64,000 nt of DNA from Streptomyces sp. APSN-46.1 (GTDB taxonomy: Bacteria > Actinomycetota > Actinomycetes > Streptomycetales > Streptomycetaceae), in the NCBI RefSeq assembly GCF_022815725.1, contig NZ_JALGRF010000001.1, positions 868,001 to 932,000 of the forward strand, given 5' to 3'. The notes below the pieces were generated by a model. It made no database searches and was not told the origin of the DNA. It saw only the letters and a list, made by a program, of their open reading frames with translations. This document shows positions 18,556-27,603 of the stretch, piece after piece; the stretch's first letter is position 1, and each line of letters starts with the position of its first letter. Both the position numbers and the translations under genes were made by a program.

Positions 18556-18849
18556 TCAGGCCGCGTGCGTGGCCCAGTGGGCGGGGACGCCGCTGCCGCC
18601 TCCCTCGCGGAGCGCCTCCACCACGGCCTGGTGCAGATCCCGGCTCTCCGGCTCGGAGACGCACTCCACCGGGCTGCCGGCCAGCGTGAACCAGTCCGAT
18701 GAGCCGCTGTACTGCACCGCGACCTGGGCTTCGGCGCCCGTCCAGGTCGTGTGCACGGTCAGATTGCCCGAGATGACGCCCGCCTCCTCCGTACGGACTC
18801 CTCCGGCTCCCGGATAGATCCCCGTCGTCGTCCACGATGCCCAGGCCAT
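18556..18849 (-). CDS. Hypothetical Streptomyces protein
   Basis: 97 residues. A beta-rich core (AGVISGNLTVHTTWTG, AEAQVAVQYSGSSDWFTLAG) is followed by a helix (RDLHQAVVEALREGG). It looks like a small, widely conserved Streptomyces protein of unknown function. It is preceded by a GGAGGAA ribosome site and lies 58 bases upstream of the PH-like gene on the same strand. Confidence 0.68.
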   Translation of the reverse strand: MAWASWTTTGIYPGAGGVRTEEAGVISGNLTVHTTWTGAEAQVAVQYSGSSDWFTLAGSPVECVSEPESRDLHQAVVEALREGGGSGVPAHWATHAA

Positions 18850-18982
18850 CGCGTTCCTCCTCCCTGGCGTGCCAAACCTCCGGCAGCTGGATTTCCTCCT
18901 CTTGGTCTACCCACATTGGCCCCATTCGTCACGGGGGGCTCTCATGGAGTACAGACCGGTCCCGTCGCGGAAAGGTACGCCC

Positions 18983-19219
18983 ATGTACGAGATGCGCGCC
19001 GAGTCCACAGCCGACCGATGCCAGCTGCTCTGGCACGTGATAGCGAAGGACACGACCTTCAGCACGCTGTGCGGATCCCACCTCAGCCCCGACCAGGCCG
19101 CCCCCTCGGCGGTCGAGCCCGAAGCGGAGCGCTACTGCGCCCCCTGTATGCATGCCTTCAGCAGGGAGATCCACGTGCGCGGCGCCGCCGTCCCCGTGCG
19201 GTCCACGCCCGAGCCGTGA
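18983..19219 (+). CDS. Small Cys-containing hypothetical protein
   Basis: 78 residues from the ATG at 18983, which has a GGAAAGG seven bases upstream; an in-frame ATG at 18944 is also possible. The core is MRAESTADRCQLLWHVIAK, TFSTLCGSHL and AERYCAPCMHAFS. The paired cysteines (one in CGSHL, two in CAPC) suggest a small zinc or redox site. The 3' end overlaps the end of the converging methyltransferase remnant by about 60 bases. Confidence 0.65.
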   Translation: MYEMRAESTADRCQLLWHVIAKDTTFSTLCGSHLSPDQAAPSAVEPEAERYCAPCMHAFSREIHVRGAAVPVRSTPEP

Positions 19220-19661
19220 GGGCGATCGACCCGTCGGCCGCCCGGGGCAGAGCGGTACGCAGCCGTTCGCGCAGCTCCGCGCGGTGGCCGTCGGGGAGCG
19301 AGGCCAGGTAGCCGGGAGCCGGCCCCTGCCCTCCCAGGAACGGACTCCAGTAGTCGTCGAAGTCCTCGAACCTTGTCGGCACGTTGATCGCGCGGGCCTC
19401 CACCTCATCGAGGCCCGCGCCGATCAGCAGCTCGCGCAGCGGCGTCAGGCCGCACAAGGGGAACCTGGCCGCCTCGTCCAGGGCGCGGGCCCGCCGGTCG
19501 ATGGCACGGGCGGCGTCCCAGAAGGCGCGGATGGCCCGCATACCGCCTTCGCCGTAATCCCAGAGGTAGACGCCCACCCAACCGCCGGGACGGACCACTC
19601 GCACCATCTCGGCGGCCGCGCGCGCCGGGTCCGGTACGAAGTTGCCCACATCGGCCCACCT
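19158..19661 (-). pseudogene. SAM-dependent methyltransferase, C-terminal remnant
   Basis: The surviving part starts in the middle of a class I methyltransferase fold: NFVPDPARAAAEMVRVVRPGG (post-motif II/III region), then GVYLWDYGEGG, ARFPLCGLTPLRELL, FEDFDDYWSPFLGGQGPAP and a natural end near SIALTARAWTARG. The first ~100 residues with the SAM-binding GxGxG loop are missing. Upstream of 19661 the sequence changes to the tail of the haem peroxidase gene. It cannot be a working enzyme. The junction probably marks an insertion or deletion edge of the peroxidase locus. Confidence 0.75.
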
Positions 19662-19692
19662 CCCACGGCGCGGGGCCGGTGCGGCGGAAGCC

Positions 19693-21528
19693 TCACGGGC
19701 CGGCGCCGAGCGTCTTCCACGGGGCGAAGGCGTTGTCCACCGACCGCATGGACGACCGCAGCTCCGGGAAGTGCCGCAGCAGCACGCTGACCATGCTGTT
19801 GTTCTCGATCCAGTCCAGACCGGTCTGCGTGTACACCTGAGGCGTGTAGTCCTTGGTCAGGAACCGGTCACTGTTGAGGCGGCGCGACGCCATGAGGATG
19901 AAGACCCGGAAGGCCGTGTCGCTGAAGGCGAAGCCCTTCGGGCGGGGCTCGGCGTACAGGCCCACCATGAGGTCCACGGCTTCAATGTCGTTGTCGTACG
20001 TCCGTCGCAGCTCCTCGGCCCAGACCGGGTTGTCCGTGAGCGACGCGAAGTCGGCGGCGGGCTTGAGGTGGAGCTGACGCCTGAACTCGTTGTACCGCGG
20101 CACGCCCATCTCGCGGATCCGCAGCACGTCCACGGCCGCCAGGTCCATGAGCTTCTCGTCCGGCCGCTGGAACTCCTGGAGGAACTTGGGGTAGTTGTGC
20201 AGGGTCACCAGGCCGGGATGCGAGGTGCCGAAGGAGTAGAACAGGTCCGGCAGACCGTGCTTGCCGAAGAGCTCGTACGCGTGATGACCCGTCAGCTCCC
20301 GGAAATTCGCCTGCTGGAGCGGCGAGTTGTCCACGGCTGACCGGAAGCTCCAGTCGTCGGGTACCAGCGGATGCATCCGATAGACCGCCACGAACTCTTC
20401 GGTGAGCGCGTACGGAACGCCGAAGTGGTCGGTACGGCCGCCCACGATGCCGCTGAGCACCTCGTTGTCGCTGATCCGGCCGAGCACCCGCTGGACCCGC
20501 TCGCCCAGCAGGCCGTACCAGTTGGCGCGCAGTGCGGTGACGGTCGTCGGGTGGCTGAGGACGGCGGGCGTCCACTCCACGGTGTGGATCTTCGCGATGA
20601 GCGCCGCGTTGATCAGACGCGCTCGCTGGAAGATCTGCTCGTCCGACCAGTGCGGGAACTCCTTGCGCAGCCGGTCGCAGATGGCGTTGTGCTCCAGGAT
20701 GAACACGTAGTGCATCATCAGGAGGCCCAGCCAGAACCCAGGGGTGTTGGCGGGATCCAGCTCGGGGTCATCGGGGAACAGCGAGCCGTTGCGGGGCACG
20801 CGGAGTTTGCCGTCCTCGCCCGAGCGGAGCCGGCGCTGCGTCGCGAGGTCGCTGCCGTACAGCTGGGACGCGTCCCACCAGTGCGAGTGCTCGTTGATGA
20901 ACGTCGGCGGCAGGCCGTCGCCGCCCTCCGGGCGGGTGGGGTCGGAGAGGGTTCGAGGCACGAGCATCGGCGGGGCCGGCCACGGGTCGCCCTCCACCAG
21001 CTCGATCTGCCAGGGATGGTCGATGGCGCCCTGGCCATGGCTGACCCAGTCGCGGACCATGAACTGGAGCCACGAGGCCACGAGGGCGTTGACGGATTCG
21101 GCCGGGATGAACTCGTGCCGGGTGAGGAGGGCTCGGCTGACCTCCCGAGGGCTCGGGGTCAGGATCCGCGGCTCGGGCTCGGGAAAGGTCTCCTCCGGTG
21201 GGACGTTGCGGCCGAACCGCGACCGCGCCATGCCCATGCGCGGATGGTCGAGGTCGTTGTACGTACCGTCCGCGGTGCGCTCGGTGAGGTGCCGGGCGGA
21301 CGGGGGCTCGATGTCCGGCAGGTTCTGCGCCGGGTAGGTGCTGGTGTCGTGGAGGTTCTTGCGGCGCAGGTTGTTGCGCAGGCCCATGAGGGTCAACAGG
21401 CCGAACGGCGTGGGCAGATGCTGCCAGCCGACCTTGTGGTCGACGGCCAGCGCCAGTTTGTTGTACAGCTCCACGAACGACGCACCGGTGCCGGAGCCGG
21501 AGCCGGAGCCATCGGATTCTTTGCGCAT
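19693..21528 (-). CDS. Animal-type haem peroxidase, alpha-dioxygenase-like
   Basis: 611 residues of the An_peroxidase superfamily. The distal side is WLQFMVRDWVSHGQG (haem-site Asp/His), the HTVEWTP motif typical of alpha-dioxygenases lies near residue 320, and the proximal ligand is probably the His of YRMHPLVPD. Arg and Asn residues in FRELTGHHAYELFG and RDWVSH fit. Plant and bacterial relatives oxygenate fatty acids. The N-terminus has a Gly/Ser run (SGSGSGTG) and no signal peptide, so the enzyme is cytosolic. It is the last intact gene of a four-gene minus-strand cluster with a DyP peroxidase and an unknown membrane protein. Confidence 0.9.
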   Translation of the reverse strand: MRKESDGSGSGSGTGASFVELYNKLALAVDHKVGWQHLPTPFGLLTLMGLRNNLRRKNLHDTSTYPAQNLPDIEPPSARHLTERTADGTYNDLDHPRMGMARSRFGRNVPPEETFPEPEPRILTPSPREVSRALLTRHEFIPAESVNALVASWLQFMVRDWVSHGQGAIDHPWQIELVEGDPWPAPPMLVPRTLSDPTRPEGGDGLPPTFINEHSHWWDASQLYGSDLATQRRLRSGEDGKLRVPRNGSLFPDDPELDPANTPGFWLGLLMMHYVFILEHNAICDRLRKEFPHWSDEQIFQRARLINAALIAKIHTVEWTPAVLSHPTTVTALRANWYGLLGERVQRVLGRISDNEVLSGIVGGRTDHFGVPYALTEEFVAVYRMHPLVPDDWSFRSAVDNSPLQQANFRELTGHHAYELFGKHGLPDLFYSFGTSHPGLVTLHNYPKFLQEFQRPDEKLMDLAAVDVLRIREMGVPRYNEFRRQLHLKPAADFASLTDNPVWAEELRRTYDNDIEAVDLMVGLYAEPRPKGFAFSDTAFRVFILMASRRLNSDRFLTKDYTPQVYTQTGLDWIENNSMVSVLLRHFPELRSSMRSVDNAFAPWKTLGAGP

Positions 21529-21582
21529 GGTGGAATTCCTTCCGGCCTCGAATGCGATGTGCCCTGGATCAGGTGCCCGTGA

Positions 21583-21966
21583 TCAGCCGTGGGGACCCCG
21601 CCGCGGCCACTGGGCCACCAGCGTGAGGGCGACATTGACCGTCGAGATCGCTGTGGCGGCTGCCGCCGCGCGCGGTGAGAGAGTGCCGCACCGGCCGGCG
21701 GAGGCGGCCGACAGCGCGTCGCTGGCGTGGATGAACGTGCCGACGCGCAGTGCCTGGGCGATCCTGTCCGCGTCCTTGAGGAGCAGCAGCTCCGCGCCGA
21801 TGACCACGGTGCGCACACCGAACATGCGCAGGACGTAGACGAAGGCCGGCTGGGTCTCGTCCGCCCCCAGTCGACGAGCCACCACCTGCGGGGCCAGTAG
21901 CGCCGCCACACCGTTCACCAGACGGATTCCAGCCAGGCTGTATCGCGCAACTGAGCGCGCGTCCAT
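21583..21966 (-). CDS. Small membrane protein (DUF4267-like)
   Basis: 127 residues with three or four hydrophobic stretches (RLVNGVAALLAPQVVARRLG, YVLRMFGVRTVVIGAELLLL, a helix near FIHASDALSAASAG, and AISTVNVALTLVAQW). The arrangement resembles DUF4267/4345-type membrane proteins. It sits between the DyP and haem peroxidase genes (gaps of 76 and 54 bases) in the same direction and is likely part of the same system. Confidence 0.72.
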   Translation of the reverse strand: MDARSVARYSLAGIRLVNGVAALLAPQVVARRLGADETQPAFVYVLRMFGVRTVVIGAELLLLKDADRIAQALRVGTFIHASDALSAASAGRCGTLSPRAAAAATAISTVNVALTLVAQWPRRGPHG

Positions 21967-22042
21967 GGCCAGTACCCCTTTCGAAGGGGGAATTGTCCTA
22001 CTCCATACGACGATAGTCGAGGTTGACGTGATGCGCTCGCGC

Positions 22043-23425
22043 TCACTCGCAGAGGTAGCGAAGCGCCCGGCATCCGGGGAGGAAGAAGTAGGCGCCGCCC
22101 TGGACGGTGACGAACCGCGGCAGGTCGCGGTAGCGGGTGCGTACCGGCCTGGCCTGCACGGTGAACGTCGAACGGTGGTTCTGGCGTGGCGCGACGACCG
22201 GGTCCGGACCGTCGTACAGCCCGTTGAAGTGGGGGTTGTTCAGCCATGTGTGCTGGATGAACTCGAACTGGCGGGAGAGGTTGGCGTTGAGGCAGAGGAA
22301 GTGCAGGCCGCTCTCCGGCGCGCCGCTTCCCGTGTCGGCCTGCCCGTAGGCGCGGCCGCGGCGCAGGATCCGGTGGCGTTGGCCGATGGCGATCGACCGC
22401 GCCGATCCGGGGTCGGGATCGAGCGAGTCCCGCGGATTGGCGCGGCGGATGTGGGCCCCGAGCGGGCAGCTCAGGCCGTCCGGGTCGGTGGCGAAGTAGC
22501 CGAAGTCGTTGTCCGAGGCGAGATTCGGGTCGTCGTGCCGTGGCGCGTGCACCAGTGGCGCCCCGCTGGGCCAGCGTCCCATCATGCGGGCCGCCAGCGC
22601 GCCCTGCGCCTCGGGATCGGGGTCGCCGTCGGGGCGCCGGGTGGCGTCTTCGAGGTACCTCCGGAACCCTTCGACGTCCTGATGGAGCTGCCGCAGCACC
22701 AGATAGCTGCCGTTGCGGCCGAAATCCGCCTCGCCGCCGCCCGGCACGCGGGGCAGCAGGCCGGCGGGATCGTCCGAGGAGGGCAGCAGCGGCCGGTCCG
22801 TGAGCAGGCCGTACTCGTTGGTGTAGCCGAGGACGAACTCGCCGGCCTTGACGGCCCCGTCGCCGGCGGGCGCCTTGGACAGCCCTTCGATCAGCGGTTG
22901 GGAGATGCCGTCCCGGAAGCCGAAGGGCTCGCGGTCGGTCAGCTCGGCCGTTCCCAGCCGCGCGACCTCGGTGAGGGCTCCGTCGGCGAGGACGTCCTGG
23001 CGCACCTGCGACTCCAGCCGCTCCAGGAGCCGCTCGTCGCGGGCGTAGAGCAGGACGAGGGCGTGTACGGGCGGCGTGTCGGGGCCGCCCCATCGCCAGT
23101 GCCGGGGCGCGTTCTCCCCCACGTCGCCGAGGAGGCGGGAGCGGTTGGCTTCGGCCATGCCGGAGACGAACTCCTGGGAAAACCCGGTGAGATCGGCTGT
23201 CTCCAGCCCCAGGCACCGCATGCCTTCGGAGGTGAAGGCGAGGTTCAGGGCCGTCTCCGAGGGCTCCGCGCGGCCGTTCGTCGCCCGCAGGGCCAGCCTC
23301 CCGAGCGCGGGACGGGCGGCCGCGGGGTCGTCGACCGCCAGCAGCAGGAAGGAGGCCGACTTCAAGGTGCTGTAGCCACGGGCGACGATGCCCTGGATGT
23401 CGCCGAGTTCCAGGGGTACTGCCAT
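22043..23425 (-). CDS. DyP-type peroxidase
   Basis: 460 residues starting at ATG 23425. The family signature GxxDG appears in REPFGFRDGISQPLIEG; the haem-ligand His is likely in CPLGAHIRRANPRDS, and the Arg of HRILRRGRAYG follows. No Tat signal is present, so this is not the exported EfeB type but resembles the longer, cytosolic D/C-type enzymes. DyP enzymes oxidise dyes, phenolics or act on lignin-like compounds using peroxide. Its start is 16 bases after the stop of the 590-residue gene, showing an operon. The pairing of two unrelated peroxidase families is unusual. Confidence 0.93.
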   Translation of the reverse strand: MAVPLELGDIQGIVARGYSTLKSASFLLLAVDDPAAARPALGRLALRATNGRAEPSETALNLAFTSEGMRCLGLETADLTGFSQEFVSGMAEANRSRLLGDVGENAPRHWRWGGPDTPPVHALVLLYARDERLLERLESQVRQDVLADGALTEVARLGTAELTDREPFGFRDGISQPLIEGLSKAPAGDGAVKAGEFVLGYTNEYGLLTDRPLLPSSDDPAGLLPRVPGGGEADFGRNGSYLVLRQLHQDVEGFRRYLEDATRRPDGDPDPEAQGALAARMMGRWPSGAPLVHAPRHDDPNLASDNDFGYFATDPDGLSCPLGAHIRRANPRDSLDPDPGSARSIAIGQRHRILRRGRAYGQADTGSGAPESGLHFLCLNANLSRQFEFIQHTWLNNPHFNGLYDGPDPVVAPRQNHRSTFTVQARPVRTRYRDLPRFVTVQGGAYFFLPGCRALRYLCE

Positions 23426-23441
23426 CAGGTCACGCCCTTCA

Positions 23442-25214
23442 CTAGAGCAGGGCGAGCCAGGCCTGGGTCTCGGCCGGGCCGAGCTCTGCGAAGAGGCCCG
23501 CACGGATACGGGCGTTGGTGTCGAGGTTGTGGGTGGTCAGGGTGTCGTACGCGGAATACCAGACCTCCGTCGGCAACTGGCGGCAGCGCAGGTAGTGCTT
23601 GAAGGCGAGTTCGTCCTCGGCGCCGTCCCGCAGGAGCCACCGGGTGCGGGGATAGCCGTGCCCGTTGCTGAAGACGGCGTTGAGACCCCACGCGACCTTG
23701 TCGATGAAGTCGTCCATGTAGCTTTCCAGGCTGCCGTCGTAGTTGCTCGCGAAGATCACGCGCCGCCTGTCGTCGAGGAACAGCCAGCGGGCGAAGTGAA
23801 TGGTCTTGACGCCGGCGAGGTTCCCCCGGTTGAAGAGGTGGCGCACGCCGTAGTCCACGACGAACAGGATCCCGGTCAGCGTCGCCAGCCTGAACCGGCC
23901 GGGCTTGACCAGCCCGACCGCGGTGAAGGGGTTCTGCGCGGCGAAGTCCTCGCAGGCGGCGAGCCTGGCCACGTGGTCCCGGCCGGGGCGCTCCCGGCTG
24001 GGGACGTCACGCCACTCGTGCCACCGCACCAGTACGGCCCAGACCGGCAGGACGAACACGAGGACCGGCAGGAGCGCGAGCGCCGCCAACGGGACCGCCA
24101 CGAGGTGCGCCGCCTGCCTGATCCGCCACCGCAGATCCGGCGGCGGCGCCGGCGAGCGCGCCCAGGCCAGGTCTTCGCGGCCGGTGACGTACCTCTGGAT
24201 GGCGGTTCGTACGTCGGCGGGGCTACGACCGGACAGGTCGGGGCCGTGCTGGTCGAGGAACTCCTCGATCGCCTCGCGCAGCCGCTCCTCCTGCCGGATC
24301 TGGTGGAGCCCCCGGCCGACGGTGTTGACGTAGAAGGCCGAGCTGGGAACGCGGTGGGCCCGCAGCCATGCGATCCGCGCCCGGTCCGAGACGCTGCCGG
24401 CCGGATAGCCCTCGCAGTGCCCGAACACCTTCCCGAGTCCGGCGCCGGCCTTGCGGGCCAGGTCGGCGAGATGCGCGTCCAGCGGCGCGTCCACCTCGCT
24501 CATGTAGACGATGCTCGCCGGAATCTCCGCACCGGCGTGGTCCGTCCCCTGGGGGACCAGGACCAGCCGCGCGAAGTGGACGCCCGCCAGTTCGGCGAAC
24601 GGGATGAACTCGCCCGCGGCGCCCTTGCGGTTGGCCTCGGTCAGGAGCTCCTGTACGTCGGCCACGTGGTCCGGGGGCACGACGGCCCGGATGGTGACGG
24701 CGATCTGGTGCGTCCTCCTCTTCGCGGATCGACCGGGTGGTCCGGATGGTCCGGGTGGTCCGGCTGAACCGGGCGCGCGCAGAACGAAGTTGAGGATCTT
24801 GCGTTGCCCCCAGTAGACGATCCCGAGGTGGACGCCGGGCGCGATCTCGCGAATCTCGTCACGAATCCGGTGCGCGAGGACCGAGGTCCGCGAGTAGTCC
24901 AGTACGGTGCATTCCTTGTCGTCGAACCAACTCGGGCCCCGGTAGACCTTCGCCCGTATCGCGGGCACCCCGAACGGCGTGAGCCTGTTGCGCAGTTCAC
25001 CCCGATCGGCGTCGAAGACCTTGCCCTTCCACGCGAGGAGCCGCACGAGCCCGGCGGCCGCCTTCGACACCCTGGCACCGCGCCCCAGAAGGACCGTGCC
25101 GCGCGTCTCACCGACGGGTATCTCCCCGGCTGGGCTGATGTGGAACAGCTGATCGAGAGCCTGGCGTGACATGGCCGGCAGCCGCTCGACATCCACCCCC
25201 GTGTCATGCCTCAT
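23442..25214 (-). CDS. Unknown 590-residue membrane-associated protein of the peroxidase locus
   Basis: No domain is recognised with certainty. Residues 1-~160 contain a strand-rich region with GVPAIRAKVYRGPSWFDDKE (lipid- or haem-protein-like). A short collagen-like stretch (GPPGPSGPPGRS) follows. A second, similar-looking soluble part has VKIRAVVPPDHVADVQELL-type text and FARLVLVPQG. There are one or two adjacent transmembrane helices near 385-410 (LVAVPLAALALLPVLVFVLP). The C-terminal ~180 residues have VKTIHFARWLFLDDRRRVIF and YDGSLESYMDDFIDKVAWGL, resembling proteins often placed beside animal-type haem peroxidases. It heads the operon. Confidence 0.75.
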   Translation of the reverse strand: MRHDTGVDVERLPAMSRQALDQLFHISPAGEIPVGETRGTVLLGRGARVSKAAAGLVRLLAWKGKVFDADRGELRNRLTPFGVPAIRAKVYRGPSWFDDKECTVLDYSRTSVLAHRIRDEIREIAPGVHLGIVYWGQRKILNFVLRAPGSAGPPGPSGPPGRSAKRRTHQIAVTIRAVVPPDHVADVQELLTEANRKGAAGEFIPFAELAGVHFARLVLVPQGTDHAGAEIPASIVYMSEVDAPLDAHLADLARKAGAGLGKVFGHCEGYPAGSVSDRARIAWLRAHRVPSSAFYVNTVGRGLHQIRQEERLREAIEEFLDQHGPDLSGRSPADVRTAIQRYVTGREDLAWARSPAPPPDLRWRIRQAAHLVAVPLAALALLPVLVFVLPVWAVLVRWHEWRDVPSRERPGRDHVARLAACEDFAAQNPFTAVGLVKPGRFRLATLTGILFVVDYGVRHLFNRGNLAGVKTIHFARWLFLDDRRRVIFASNYDGSLESYMDDFIDKVAWGLNAVFSNGHGYPRTRWLLRDGAEDELAFKHYLRCRQLPTEVWYSAYDTLTTHNLDTNARIRAGLFAELGPAETQAWLALL

Positions 25215-25305
25215 CGCACACCTCCGTGCGCCACACCCATCGTATTTCAGCCCGCCTCCCCCGGCACCTCGCGGGACCACTCAGCTGATGTGAGACGCCG
25301 TGCCA

Positions 25306-25505
25306 GCCCCGGATTCGCGGTCACCGCCGTCCGGGCGGGCGCCCCAGTCTTCCCGCTGCCCTCGAAGTGGCTCGTCACGATCGGCGAGCCGATCCCCGCC
25401 CCGCCGCGACCCGATTCGTTCACCGCCCGCTCCGCCGCGGCCCACGCCGCGGTGCAGGCCCTGGTGGACCGGGAACGGCGCCGGCGGGACACGCCGTTCT
25501 GGTAG
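25306..25505 (+). pseudogene. Possible acyltransferase C-terminal remnant
   Basis: The frame reads FAVTAVRAGAPVFPLPSKWL then VTIGEPIPAPP and a closing helix VQALVDRERRRRDTPFW. The KWxVxxGEPI pattern followed by a terminal helix resembles the end of PlsC-type glycerol-phosphate acyltransferases. Nothing upstream encodes the catalytic HxxxxD part; the 5' side is the start region of the minus-strand peroxidase-locus gene. If real, it is a fragment. Confidence 0.4.
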
Positions 25506-25507
25506 CG

Positions 25508-25790
25508 CGGCCCGGGCCCGGTACCCGACGCGCACCCTCCATCGGGTGCTGGTCGATCCCCAGGCCCAACTCGGCGGTGAGGCCGTCCAGGATGCGCTGG
25601 TTCGCCCGCACACCACCGCTGCAACCCGAGACGAGGTCGAACGCCGGTACCTGGCCCGAGCCCCGCCGCGCCGCGACTTCCGGGGCCCGGCCGGGAGGAT
25701 CCGTTCCGGGGACGTGGTGGCCAGGACGACCGCGTCCGCGGCGGACGCCCCGGCAGCCGTCAGCGCGTGCCGGCCCGCCCGTACTGCCAT
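25508..25790 (-). pseudogene. KAS III (FabH-like) remnant
   Basis: Reading from 25790: MAVRAGRHALTAAGASAADA then VVLATTSPERILPAG, a typical N-terminal FabH stretch. One base is lost at about 25683, after which the second frame gives APEVAARRGSGQVPAFDLVSG and the active-site CSGG. This joins directly to RANQRILDGLTAELGLGID, which belongs near the C-terminus of FabH (the HxANxRIL region). About 140 central residues are deleted. The gene is therefore a degraded ketoacyl synthase III. Confidence 0.72.
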
Positions 25791-25876
25791 CGCCGGGGCC
25801 GGATGACGGATCGGACGACCTGAACTCGTCTAGAAATCTGTTCCAGAACGGTTGTCTCACCGGACACACTTGCCCC

Positions 25877-27583
25877 ATGACCGGTCGCGACTTCGGCGAA
25901 CTGCCGGACCCTGATGCGCAGTGGCACGGCGACCAGGGCGCGGGTGCCACCCCGCCGCCCGGCGCCTGGCCGCCGCAGCTGCCCACCGCCCAGCCCGGCT
26001 TCGGCCCGCCCTACGGCTACCAGGCGCCGCCGCCCCCCGGTTTCGGGCCCCCGCCCGACTACCCGTACGCGCAGCCGCAGCAGTTCGGACCTCCGTCGCC
26101 GCCCGCCCCCGGCGGGGGGAGGAGGAACCCGTTCAAGGGCGGACCCGCCGTGCTGATCGCCGCGTTGGTCGCGGGCGTGCTGCTGCTCGTCGGCGGCTCC
26201 GTGTACGCGTTGGTCGGCTCCGGCCGCGACGAGCCCGGGGAGCCGGCGGCCAAGGGCACGGAATCGGCCGTGCCATCCGGTTCCCCCTCGGTCGACCAGG
26301 GCGACGGCAAGGGCCCGGGCGGCGGCTCGGACGGCTACGACCCCAATGCGGGGATCAAGGCGGGCGAGGCGCGGGTCTGGCTGGCAGAGAACAAGACCGA
26401 GCTGCCCGGCGCGGGGGCCAGTCAGTACGGCCCGTGGCGGGTGGGCGACGTGGTGGTCAAGGCCATGTTCAAGGAGGTCACCGCCTATGCGGTGGCCGAC
26501 GGCCAGGAGAAGTGGAAGGTCGCGTTGGAGACTCCGCTGTGCGGAGTTCCCCAGGCCCCGACCGCGAGCGGAAAACTGGTCGTCGGCGTCCGCGCGAACG
26601 ACAGCGCGGAGGCCTATTGCACCCATCTTCAGCAGATCGACCTCGCCACGGGCAAGGCCGGCTGGAAGGTGGAGGTACCGCCGGAGAACTCCCGTGATTC
26701 CACACGCGAGTTCGGGATGGTGATCAGCGGAGATACCGTCACCGTCGCCCGGTCGATCATCGTGAGCGGCTTCTCGGTCACCGACGGCAGAAAGCTGTTC
26801 GGTACGTCGAAGACGGGCAACTGCTATCCCACGGGCTTCGGCGGGGGCGCCAAGCTGATCGGCCTGCTGAACTGTCCCGACGCCAAGGACCCGGCCGGCC
26901 GCTCCCAGGTCATGATCCAGGAACTCGACCCGGCGAGCGGCACGCCCAAGTGGAGCTACACGTACGAAAAGGGATGGAATCTCGGCCGGGTCTATTCCAT
27001 GGACCCCCTGGTCATGGCGGCCTACAACTCCGAGCAGAAGGTGTGGAACATCACCGCCTTCGGCGCCGACGGAAAAATCCGCTCGCAGAACGAGGCGAAA
27101 TTCGGGGTCACCGGCCGGTGCAACGGCTGGGGCGACGGAACGAACGGCCTCCACTATTGCGACGGCGCCGTGGTCGACGGCGATACGCTCTACATCGCCG
27201 GGGGCAAGCCCGGCGCCAGTCTCGGCATCGACAAAGCGGACGAGGTCATCGCGTTCGACCTGAACAGCGGTCAAGAGAAATGGCATTCGGCCGCACCCAA
27301 GGGACGCACCGTGTGGCCGCTGGCGGTCGAGGACGGCAAGATCCTCGTGTACATCGAGCCCGGCGCCGGGGAAGCGGGCGCGATCGCGACGCTCCCGCCG
27401 ACCGGTGGGGACCCGCACGTGATCCTGCAGAGCCCGGCCGCCGCCAAGGGCGCAGAATCCGTCTTCTACGCTCACGGTGTGCGCCTGACCTGGGCCGGCG
27501 GGCGGCTCTTCCTGCTCAACGGCCGGGTGAAGAGCCCGGAGCCCAAGAAGGTGGACCACGCGATCCTGTCGTTCGGCCGGTAG
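25877..27583 (+). CDS. Membrane-anchored PQQ-like beta-propeller protein
   Basis: 568 residues. Residues 1-~85 form a cytoplasmic Pro/Gly/Tyr/Gln-rich tail (GYQAPPPPGFGPPPDYPYAQ). A single transmembrane helix (AVLIAALVAGVLLLVGGSVY) follows near 93-112, then a Gly/Ser/Asp linker. The ~400-residue exported part has repeated strand motifs such as VTAYAVADGQEKWKVALETP, LQQIDLATGKAGWKVEVP and VIAFDLNSGQEKWHSAAP. These are classic PQQ-like quinoprotein propeller blades of the YvrE/BamB type. No catalytic residues are apparent, so a sensing or scaffold role is likely. The next gene, 20 bases on, has the same N-terminal layout. Confidence 0.88.
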   Translation: MTGRDFGELPDPDAQWHGDQGAGATPPPGAWPPQLPTAQPGFGPPYGYQAPPPPGFGPPPDYPYAQPQQFGPPSPPAPGGGRRNPFKGGPAVLIAALVAGVLLLVGGSVYALVGSGRDEPGEPAAKGTESAVPSGSPSVDQGDGKGPGGGSDGYDPNAGIKAGEARVWLAENKTELPGAGASQYGPWRVGDVVVKAMFKEVTAYAVADGQEKWKVALETPLCGVPQAPTASGKLVVGVRANDSAEAYCTHLQQIDLATGKAGWKVEVPPENSRDSTREFGMVISGDTVTVARSIIVSGFSVTDGRKLFGTSKTGNCYPTGFGGGAKLIGLLNCPDAKDPAGRSQVMIQELDPASGTPKWSYTYEKGWNLGRVYSMDPLVMAAYNSEQKVWNITAFGADGKIRSQNEAKFGVTGRCNGWGDGTNGLHYCDGAVVDGDTLYIAGGKPGASLGIDKADEVIAFDLNSGQEKWHSAAPKGRTVWPLAVEDGKILVYIEPGAGEAGAIATLPPTGGDPHVILQSPAAAKGAESVFYAHGVRLTWAGGRLFLLNGRVKSPEPKKVDHAILSFGR

Positions 27584-27603
27584 GGAGCCTATCGTTGATC
27601 GCC

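Noticed and set aside
23388-24767. Plus-strand open frame of about 460 codons opposite the 590-residue gene
   Set aside because: Composition is Gly/Val/Arg/Asp-rich with no domain pattern, and the minus strand has an operon partner and ribosome sites.
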